Assembly (NCBI GenBank): GCA_004524385.1
Contig: SDNM01000050.1
Span: 1-8,970, forward strand
DNA length: 8,970 bases
DNA from: Promethearchaeota archaeon
GTDB taxonomy: Archaea > Asgardarchaeota > Lokiarchaeia > Sigyniarchaeales > SOKP01
Reading direction: 5' to 3'
The first letter of the stretch is position 1; the number at the start of each line of letters is the position of its first letter. A program made the translations under genes and the position numbers. Below the pieces are notes generated by a model. The model saw only the letters and a program-made list of their open reading frames with translations, was not told the origin of the DNA and searched no databases. Below are positions 1-4,744 of the stretch, piece after piece.

Positions 1-329
1 AATTGTATTTAATTTCGCCCGCGATTGTACACACATATAGAGGCCCAATGACGGCAAGAGTATCCCAGTTTATATCAGAACTTAAATCTGGTGTGTATAA
101 AAAGTCATCGGTACAATTTAAATCGAAAAAAGATAAAAAAACGCGTGAATATAAAAGTAAAAAACCAATGTTTATGTCCGCTAGTGATTTATTATTGAAA
201 TCAGAACAACAAAAACCTGAAGTGGTTGAAAAACAAGAACGGGAAAAGGGAAGGTATTGTTCTATTTGCGGTAAAGAAATAGCTGACGAGGAACAAATTA
301 TTTGTGAGAATTGTGGAAATGAAATTTAG
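1..329 (+). CDS. 3' end of an unrecognised protein with C-terminal zinc ribbon
   Basis: The reading frame is open from the left edge to a TAG stop, with no stop before the first possible start codons (TTG at 3, ATG at 48). I therefore read it as a gene truncated by the window rather than a complete 108-residue protein. The visible part begins with a hydrophobic/aromatic stretch (LISPAIVHTYRGP). It continues through a very lysine-rich, probably disordered linker and ends in a compact four-cysteine module, CSIC followed 13 residues later by CENC, which is the usual shape of a C-terminal zinc ribbon. Such ribbons mediate protein or nucleic-acid contacts but do not define a function. I do not recognise the N-terminal family. 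The gene converges with the gelsolin-like gene, with only 15 bp between the two stop codons. If TAG were read through, the frame would add only 14 codons before a TAG TAA pair. Confidence 0.6.
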   Translation, partial: LYLISPAIVHTYRGPMTARVSQFISELKSGVYKKSSVQFKSKKDKKTREYKSKKPMFMSASDLLLKSEQQKPEVVEKQEREKGRYCSICGKEIADEEQIICENCGNEI

Positions 330-344
330 GAATTTAACTCATTC

Positions 345-950
345 TTAATCTTGTTCAAAAGATTGTTTCTTTAGTAACATATTTAGTTCAGCGATTAGCC
401 AGCATAACTCATCGTATGTAGAGGAAGATTTATGAATTTCCTTGGCTTTTTTATTTATTTCTGCAGCTGTGATTTTACCTTTGCTTTTAATAATTGTTAA
501 TTGCGCCTTTGCAAGGGCTTTGCATAACTCATCGTAAGATTTTTTCTCCTGGGCAAGCTTATGGGCGGCAATAGTTATTTCTCCTTCAAGGTCGGGTTCT
601 AAGCCTATGTCGATAAGTTCCTTCGTATCTTCATATTGAATTTCTAATTCAGTTCTTCTTTCTATGGGGGCTTTAACCTTTAATCCTTTTTTCAAAATGT
701 CCATCATCGCAAGGAAAGCGCCAAATTCTTTGCCTTGATGTACAATTTGAATGTTAGCGGTGGTTTCTTTTTTTTTATTTAAGGCATCAGCTTTTTTCTG
801 GCTCAGGTCTTTTTTCTTTTTAGAAGCTTTTTGCCCAAACCACAGGTACATATTTTTATAATCGTCAACGAGATATACAGCGTTATCGGCAAACGCCAAC
901 TTACCAATTTTTCTTAGCGCACCATTTTCAGCCACGCTATATAGTTTCAT
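345..950 (-). CDS. Asgard-type single-domain gelsolin-like protein with duplicated helical tail
   Basis: Predicted actin-binding/regulatory protein of 201 residues, cytosolic (no signal or membrane segment). Residues 1-90 fit one gelsolin/villin/severin repeat: VYLVDD (25-30), the aromatic strand MYLWFGQKAS (34-43), a basic helix with conserved K and A positions, then ANIQIVHQGKE (65-75), where E75 sits at the glutamate expected in the type-2 calcium site. Asgard gelsolins of one or two domains are known to modulate actin filaments; this protein's action on actin is inferred. Residues 124-197 are two helical repeats with a 40-residue period, each containing YDELC (139-143 and 179-183). The frame is open up to 1091, but that extension is low-complexity F/I/L-rich sequence reading back over the promoter and start of the divergent longin gene. 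I chose the ATG at 950 because MKLYS begins the domain. It is divergent from the longin-like gene. Confidence 0.75.
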   Translation of the reverse strand: MKLYSVAENGALRKIGKLAFADNAVYLVDDYKNMYLWFGQKASKKKKDLSQKKADALNKKKETTANIQIVHQGKEFGAFLAMMDILKKGLKVKAPIERRTELEIQYEDTKELIDIGLEPDLEGEITIAAHKLAQEKKSYDELCKALAKAQLTIIKSKGKITAAEINKKAKEIHKSSSTYDELCWLIAELNMLLKKQSFEQD

Positions 951-1068
951 AATAATTCTTAATCTTGTCTTTCTTAATAATATAGTTAAAATACATAAAA
1001 GTATAATATATTTACTTATAATAAGAAATAAATAAAAAAAAAAATTGAGATTTCGGATATAGATTGAA
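951..1068. promoter_or_regulatory. Divergent promoter region between gelsolin-like and longin-like genes
   Basis: This 118 bp, strongly AT-rich spacer separates two genes transcribed away from each other, so it must carry promoters for both. For the plus-strand gene, CTTATAAT at 1015-1022 resembles an archaeal TATA box and would place transcription start about 20-25 bp before the ATG at 1069. For the minus-strand gene several TATA-like stretches exist at about 979-1000, but none stands out. No strong Shine-Dalgarno sequence precedes either ATG, which is compatible with short-leader or leaderless mRNAs. The assignment is by position and weak motif match only. Confidence 0.4.
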
Positions 1069-1749
1069 ATGACGGAAGTAAAGGTTTTCAACCCTGTGGA
1101 AGTTTATATTATAGTCAAAGATGCGGGTATTTTACTGTATAAGTATTCAATTGTGGATTTTGGGGAAGTAGACAAGGATCAATTAATGTCTGGATTTTTA
1201 TCAGCTCTCAATAATTTTGCTAAAGACTTGCACTTTCCCGCGGGTGTATCATTAATTCGATCTGGAACTTTAGAAGCCCGCTTCAATCCGGGGGAGCATA
1301 TTTTATCCGTGTTAATTATCGATTATCAAATGCCTCTTGGCTCCTCCACCGAACACATTCTCAGCGGGCTTGCTGAGGAAATTACTAAAAAGTTTGAAGA
1401 AAAATATAAGGAATCCTTAGAAAAACAGATGAAATCTAGTAAATTTAAACCAAAGGTCTTTAAGGACTTTTGGGAAGATATTGATCAAATCATTAATCAA
1501 TTTGGCGAAGAGTCACATGAATTATATCAAAAATTAGTATTGATTGAGGCCATATATGCAAAAGTGCCACAAAAGTGGTGCCTTCCTCTGATTGAACAAG
1601 CTGGGAAGGGAGAGCTAGTCAATATTGTGGAAAATATCCCAGAGAAATATCATCGATTCTTAAAGGGAGCAATTCAGAAGGTAAATTTAAATAGTAAACC
1701 TGTGTGGGAAATCTTTGCCGTTCCTTTGCTTGATCCCAAGTCTCTTTAA
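1069..1749 (+). CDS. Longin/roadblock-like domain protein (Asgard type)
   Basis: This is a 226-residue soluble protein. Residues 10-115 show the pattern of the longin/roadblock-like alpha-beta domains that are abundant in Asgard genomes. It has an opening strand VYIIVKDAGILLYKYSI (12-28), an acidic turn, the helix LMSGFLSALNNFAKDL (39-54), later strands ending in ILSVLIIDYQ (78-87), and a C-terminal amphipathic helix with F and Y spacing (EEITKKFEEKYKESL). In eukaryotes, longin and roadblock domains bind small GTPases or sit on trafficking proteins. A GTPase or membrane-traffic regulator role here is inference. Residues 125-226 form a helical extension with tryptophans that I cannot assign. 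The ATG at 1069 is the first in frame and sits a few residues before the domain. The divergent neighbour is a gelsolin-like gene, suggesting a cytoskeleton or membrane context. Confidence 0.65.
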   Translation: MTEVKVFNPVEVYIIVKDAGILLYKYSIVDFGEVDKDQLMSGFLSALNNFAKDLHFPAGVSLIRSGTLEARFNPGEHILSVLIIDYQMPLGSSTEHILSGLAEEITKKFEEKYKESLEKQMKSSKFKPKVFKDFWEDIDQIINQFGEESHELYQKLVLIEAIYAKVPQKWCLPLIEQAGKGELVNIVENIPEKYHRFLKGAIQKVNLNSKPVWEIFAVPLLDPKSL

Positions 1750-1784
1750 ATTTTGAAAGATTCTACACTACTATTATAATTAAG

Positions 1785-1813
1785 GAAAAAAAAAGGGATT
1801 TAATTTTTTATTT
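1785..1813. terminator. Probable bidirectional terminator between convergent genes
   Basis: The 82 bp gap between the longin-like gene (plus) and the membrane-protein gene (minus) holds a run of nine A at 1786-1794, which is a T tract on the minus strand about 40 nt past that gene's stop. It also holds a T-rich run at 1799-1813 on the plus strand. Archaeal transcription commonly ends at T-rich tracts without a strong hairpin. The position between convergent genes fits, but poly-A/T runs are common in this AT-rich sequence. Confidence 0.35.
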
Positions 1814-1831
1814 AATGTTCTTGTCTCTATT

Positions 1832-2227
1832 CTATTGCCCCTCTTGTAAGTATAAATAAGTATTAGCACCTATTAAAGCGAAAATTAGTATAATATCAAA
1901 TAATTCGCTTGCGAAATTGACTGCTGAACGAGGTATAATGAACATGGTCGCTATATTTATAATGTTTGTCATTATAAGCCATATGATCACAAACTCTATA
2001 AGAATTTTTATGCCCTCCCATTCTGCTCTCTTAATCATGAGAATGCCAAAAATCCCGAAAACGATACAAAGTCCACCCCAGAGTCTCCAAAAATGGGGAT
2101 CATAATTAGTGGGATCATTTAAATCGGCAAGGATCTCTGGAATAGCCAAATATAAAAATCCATAGATAAAAGCAGCAATCGTATTAATTATTAAAAGTAA
2201 TTTCATTCTTTTTGAGATTTCCGTCAT
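1832..2227 (-). CDS. Small four-helix membrane protein, paralogue of the divergent neighbour
   Basis: This is a 131-residue integral membrane protein of unknown function. Four hydrophobic segments are visible: about 9-30, 48-65, 73-98 and 108-126. The loop after segment 1 carries YDPHFWRLWGG (42-52), and charged residues KRAEW follow segment 2. The same layout occurs in the divergently transcribed gene at 2486-2881: a proline-glutamate at the end of helix 1, an aromatic-DP, an R-x-x-GG start of helix 2, and a tryptophan loop before helix 3. That protein also has 131 residues, so the two are clear paralogues. The ATG at 2227 is supported by AGAGGT (minus strand, 2241-2236) eight bases upstream. 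The gene ends in TAG with a TAA seven codons later. I do not recognise a named family. Confidence 0.7.
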   Translation of the reverse strand: MTEISKRMKLLLIINTIAAFIYGFLYLAIPEILADLNDPTNYDPHFWRLWGGLCIVFGIFGILMIKRAEWEGIKILIEFVIIWLIMTNIINIATMFIIPRSAVNFASELFDIILIFALIGANTYLYLQEGQ

Positions 2228-2485
2228 TAGGTTTAACCTCTTTTTTTTTTATATTAGAGTTATATTTATAGTTAGATATTTTAACCTTATGATGAGCAAG
2301 TATTTATACATTATTGTCTCTAAAAAGAAATTATGGTTAAAAATCACTGTTAACCATTTAATAAAGCCAAATTTCGCACAATTTTGCTAAAACATTTAAA
2401 ACTGAACTTTTCTTATTTATTACTTACTTTTAATAAAAAAGTGAAATTTAAAAAATTCAATAAAAAAAATTTGACGGGAAAAACA
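2228..2485. promoter_or_regulatory. Divergent regulatory region with repeated TTAACC and an inverted repeat
   Basis: The 258 bp between the two paralogous membrane-protein genes holds no credible gene. It contains the hexamer TTAACC at 2233-2238, 2281-2286 and 2350-2355, and its complement GGTTAA at 2335-2340. The last two lie within a perfect inverted repeat, ATGGTTAA (2333-2340) and TTAACCAT (2350-2357), with a 9 nt spacer. For the minus gene, TATTTATAG at 2263-2271 reads as a TATA-like CTATAAATA about 40 bp before its ATG. The TTAACC at 2233 lies over the ribosome-binding site of that gene. A repressor-type operator is possible, but no regulator can be named. Confidence 0.4.
2333..2357. 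repeat. Perfect inverted repeat, 8 bp arms with 9 bp spacer
   Basis: The arms ATGGTTAA and TTAACCAT are exactly complementary and lie in the non-coding divergent region. This fits a dimeric regulator site. The pairing does not extend further on either side. The function is inferred from position only. Confidence 0.5.
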
Positions 2486-2881
2486 ATGGCATTTGATGTT
2501 GAGAAAGAAATTAAAATATGGTGGATTACAGGTATAATAGTGTTGCTCGTTTATGGAGTGTGGCTTTACATCTCCCCTGAATCTTATCGTGCACTATTGG
2601 GTAGTTTTCGCTACTTTGATCCAGTTTCTTCTAGAATTATAGGAGGAATTTATATAGCTTGGGCAATAATTGGAATAAAAATATTCAAGAAACTTGATAA
2701 CTGGGAGAAGATTGAGGAGTGGATGTATTTCGGAGTAATGGTACAAATCTTAATTTTAATCGCTGAAATTATTGGTATTGTTATGTATGGGATCTTCGGT
2801 GTGGGTGTCATAATAGTTATAATTATTAATATCTTTTTCACTATATTAGGTATTCATATTATAATGCAAAAGAGCAAATAA
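2486..2881 (+). CDS. Small four-helix membrane protein, paralogue of the divergent neighbour
   Basis: This is a 131-residue integral membrane protein of unknown function. It has hydrophobic segments at about 11-30, 50-67, 78-101 and 103-126, and a short lysine-rich C-terminus (MQKSK). Sequence matches to the minus-strand gene at 1832-2227 include the end of helix 1 (SPES versus IPEI), FDPVSSRIIGG (44-54) versus YDPHFWRLWGG, and a charged loop with tryptophan before helix 3. Equal length and topology support a duplication followed by inversion or divergent arrangement. The frame is open upstream to a TTG at 2384, but that 34-residue extension is lysine/phenylalanine-rich low-complexity sequence with no counterpart in the paralogue. 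I therefore chose the ATG at 2486 (MAFDVEKE), preceded by a weak GACGGGA. It ends in TAA. Confidence 0.7.
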   Translation: MAFDVEKEIKIWWITGIIVLLVYGVWLYISPESYRALLGSFRYFDPVSSRIIGGIYIAWAIIGIKIFKKLDNWEKIEEWMYFGVMVQILILIAEIIGIVMYGIFGVGVIIVIIINIFFTILGIHIIMQKSK

Positions 2882-2914
2882 AAGTAAATAAGGACCTATT
2901 TTAAATTAAACTCC

Positions 2915-2931
2915 TTTTTTTTTTAATTTTT
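2915..2931 (+). terminator. T-tract terminator after the membrane-protein gene
   Basis: A run of ten T (2915-2924) followed by AATTTTT begins 33 bp after the TAA of the upstream gene. This is typical of archaeal oligo-T termination signals. No hairpin precedes it. The beta-CASP gene starts 110 bp further on and so probably has its own promoter. Confidence 0.45.
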
Positions 2932-3040
2932 GATTGCGATGGTAAATAGAATTATCACAAATTTTTCACACTCATTTAATAGATTGATTTAAAATGTAAT
3001 ATTAATAAAATAACTTAGAAAAAAAATAGACGTCTTAAAA

Positions 3041-4222
3041 ATGACAAAAGTAAGAGTATATGATGGTGCCGAGACAATAGGTGGGAACAAGATTTACGTA
3101 GAAGAAAACAGAAAGGGCGTTTTTCTTGATTTTGGCATGAATTTTGCAAAGTATAAAGTGTATTATCAAGAATTTTTATTCGATCGAAGCGCCAGAGGGA
3201 TTTATGATCATATTTCTCTTGAATTAATCCCTCGGCTCAATATTTATCGTAAAGATTTAATCCCTTCGGATCTGGATATATCGATATATCCATCGTTGAA
3301 TGTAGAAGCGGTCTTGCTTAGCCATGCGCATATGGATCATTTTGGAAATATGGGCTTACTTGACGAAAATATTCCAATAATCGCATCGCCATCAACATTA
3401 ATGTTACTAAAAGCGATTTTAGACACTTCATCGGCTAAACTTGGGTCAGATGTTGCTTATTTTTCAGAAAGATTGCCAGAGGGCAAGGACGACAGAGTTT
3501 TAAAAGCAGATCGAAGGAAAGAAAGCAAATATATAGGTCGAAATCTTGTTTGTACAAAAAGTTTTTCAGAACCTTTTGAAGAATTTATATTGACAAGTGT
3601 TAAAAAAAGAAAAGAGATAGAAGCAGGGCACATTTGCACGATTGATGATTGCTCAACTCCCTTTGAAATTAAAGCTTTTGAAGTAGATCATTCTATATAT
3701 GGATCTACAGCTTATATTTTGGAGGGTGATTCGACAATTGCTTACACAGGTGATTTTCGCCTTCACGGCAAGAGAGCAGAAAAGAGTAGAAAGTTTATTA
3801 ACGAAGCGAAAAATGCTTCCATTCTAATAATTGAGGGTACGAGGACATCGAGAAAAGATATAAACGAGTCCGAAAAAATAGTTTTTAGAAATTGTCTAGA
3901 GGCTGTTGAGGAATCTAAAGGGCTTGTTATTGCTGATTTCTCTGCCAGAAACTTTGAACGGCTGGAGACATTTAAAGAAATAGCCAGTAAAGTCGGGAGA
4001 AAGTTAATCATATCGGCAAAAGATGCTTATTTGCTAAAAGCGCTTGAAAAGGCAGATGGAGTTGATAGGACAAAAGATATATTGATTTATAAAGAATTAA
4101 AAGCAGTTAGATATAATTGGGAGAAGGAATACCTTAAAAAGGAAATTGGTGAGACAGCTTATATCGACCCGACAAGAATATCCAGCGAACCAGATAATTA
4201 TCTCCTCTGTTTTTCTCTTTAG
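3041..4222 (+). CDS. Metallo-beta-lactamase/beta-CASP (RNase J-like) protein, part before in-frame TAG
   Basis: N-terminal 393 residues of a beta-CASP metallo-hydrolase, probably an RNA-processing nuclease of the RNase J-like group. The start MTKVRVYDGAETIGGNK matches the first strands of the MBL fold. Metal-site motifs are present: HAHMDH (95-100, motif 2), DH (216-217, motif 3) and TGDFR (237-240 region, D238, motif 4). IEGT (264-267) gives E265 as the beta-CASP motif A acid. The region 268-390 is the beta-CASP cap. The frame then stops at TAG (4220-4222) directly after YLLCFSL, in the middle of what should be a core strand. The remaining motifs lie downstream in the same frame (4226-4576). 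Without them the metal site and the phosphate-binding motifs B and C are missing, so this part alone should be inactive. The exact substrate cannot be told from sequence. Confidence 0.8.
   Translation: MTKVRVYDGAETIGGNKIYVEENRKGVFLDFGMNFAKYKVYYQEFLFDRSARGIYDHISLELIPRLNIYRKDLIPSDLDISIYPSLNVEAVLLSHAHMDHFGNMGLLDENIPIIASPSTLMLLKAILDTSSAKLGSDVAYFSERLPEGKDDRVLKADRRKESKYIGRNLVCTKSFSEPFEEFILTSVKKRKEIEAGHICTIDDCSTPFEIKAFEVDHSIYGSTAYILEGDSTIAYTGDFRLHGKRAEKSRKFINEAKNASILIIEGTRTSRKDINESEKIVFRNCLEAVEESKGLVIADFSARNFERLETFKEIASKVGRKLIISAKDAYLLKALEKADGVDRTKDILIYKELKAVRYNWEKEYLKKEIGETAYIDPTRISSEPDNYLLCFSL
3273..3292. repeat. 20 bp perfect palindrome inside the beta-CASP gene
   Basis: TGGATATATCGATATATCCA reads identically on both strands with no spacer. 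It encodes part of the DLDISIYPS segment. Its 10-base half, TGGATATATC, occurs again at 4697-4706 in the region upstream of herA. It could be a protein-binding site or chance in AT-rich sequence. Confidence 0.5.
4220..4222 (+). other. In-frame amber (TAG) codon within the beta-CASP gene
   Basis: TAG at codon 394 of a 512-codon frame (3041-4576, final stop TGA). Sequence on both sides is coherent in the same frame, LLCFSL-TAG-DMKHLLDI, and this position falls inside the conserved domain. An aromatic residue codon such as TGG or TAT/TAC is one substitution away from TAG. Possible readings are pyrrolysine insertion or other readthrough, reinitiation at the ATG four bases later, a nonsense mutation, or a base error. 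TAG also ends at least one complete gene here (the membrane protein at 1832), so it is not free of stop use. Confidence 0.7.
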
Positions 4223-4225
4223 GAT

Positions 4226-4576
4226 ATGAAGCATTTATTAGACATTCGACCAGAAGATGGGACTTACGTATATTCTTCAAGCGAAGCCTTTGAGGAGGAG
4301 TCAGAGTATGATTTCATTCGATTAAATAAATGGCTTGAGGCGTTTAAGTTCAAAATTTACGGATACGAAATCTTAGAGCAAAAGGGACGAGAAAAACCAA
4401 ACTTTATTAAAGGTTACCACGCTTCAGGGCACGTTTCTCAAAATGAAATTAGATGGGCCATCGAAACGATTGATCCGGACGTGATAATTCCAGTTCATAC
4501 ACAAAATCCTGAGTGGTTTGCGAATAATTTTTATAATACCGTTCTTTTAAAAGATGGTCAAACTCATACACTATGA
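4226..4576 (+). CDS. C-terminal part of the beta-CASP protein after the in-frame TAG
   Basis: These 116 residues continue the preceding gene in the same frame, beginning with DMKHLLDIRPE around the ATG at 4226. They carry what the first part lacks: the strand-turn TYVYSSSEAFEEE (13-25), HASGH (65-69; H460 and H464 in full-length numbering), which matches the beta-CASP motif B region, and PVHT (89-92; H486), the closing motif. Conservation of these motifs shows that the segment has been under selection until recently or still is. As a free polypeptide it would lack the HxHxDH metal site. It could be made by readthrough as part of a 511-residue enzyme, or by termination-reinitiation (TAG-GAT-ATG) as a second subunit. 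No Shine-Dalgarno sequence precedes the ATG, which argues against an independent gene. It ends in TGA. Confidence 0.7.
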   Translation: MKHLLDIRPEDGTYVYSSSEAFEEESEYDFIRLNKWLEAFKFKIYGYEILEQKGREKPNFIKGYHASGHVSQNEIRWAIETIDPDVIIPVHTQNPEWFANNFYNTVLLKDGQTHTL

Positions 4577-4602
4577 ATTTTCAACTGTAATTTATTAATT
4601 TT

Positions 4603-4622
4603 TTAAACTCTTTTAAGTTTAA
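4603..4622. repeat. Short inverted repeat downstream of the beta-CASP gene
   Basis: TTAAACT (4603-4609) and AGTTTAA (4616-4622) are complementary arms around a 6 nt loop, 26 bp after the stop codon. The stem is AT-rich and weak. It could be a 3' mRNA hairpin or an operator for the herA cluster. A T-run at 4677-4684 lies further on. Confidence 0.3.
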
Positions 4623-4684
4623 ATATTAAGATAAATATAATTTTTAAGAAAACAAATAAATCCTAATCAAAGATTATTTTTTTT

Positions 4685-4744
4685 CTTTATATTGGTTGGA
4701 TATATCTCATAATAAGAGGAATTAACTAAATTAGGAATGAAAAG
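4685..4744 (+). promoter_or_regulatory. Probable promoter and ribosome-binding site of the herA-nurA-mre11 cluster
   Basis: CTTTATAT (4685-4692) matches the archaeal TATA-box pattern and would place transcription start near 4715-4720, giving a leader of about 25-30 nt. The sequence TGGATATATC (4697-4706) follows it and equals a half of the palindrome at 3273-3292. TAGGAA at 4732-4737 (core AGGA 4733-4736) is a weak Shine-Dalgarno sequence eight bases before the ATG at 4745. The 168 bp gap after the beta-CASP gene supports a separate transcription unit. No mapped start is available. Confidence 0.4.

Noticed and set aside
951..1091. Upstream extension of the gelsolin-like frame to an ATG at 1091
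   Set aside because: The added 47 residues are low-complexity F/I/L-rich translation of an AT-rich promoter region and would overlap the start of the longin-like gene. The gelsolin domain starts right after the ATG at 950.
2384..2485. Upstream TTG start for the second membrane protein
   Set aside because: The extension is K/F/N-rich, lacks a counterpart in the equal-length paralogue, and the ATG at 2486 gives exactly 131 residues as in the paralogue.
1917..4011. Small open frames opposite the membrane-protein and beta-CASP genes (1917-2105 +, 2650-2841 -, 3457-3639 -, 3763-4011 -)
   Set aside because: They lie antisense to genes with clear motifs or homology, have no ribosome-binding site of note, and read as complements of the real coding frames.
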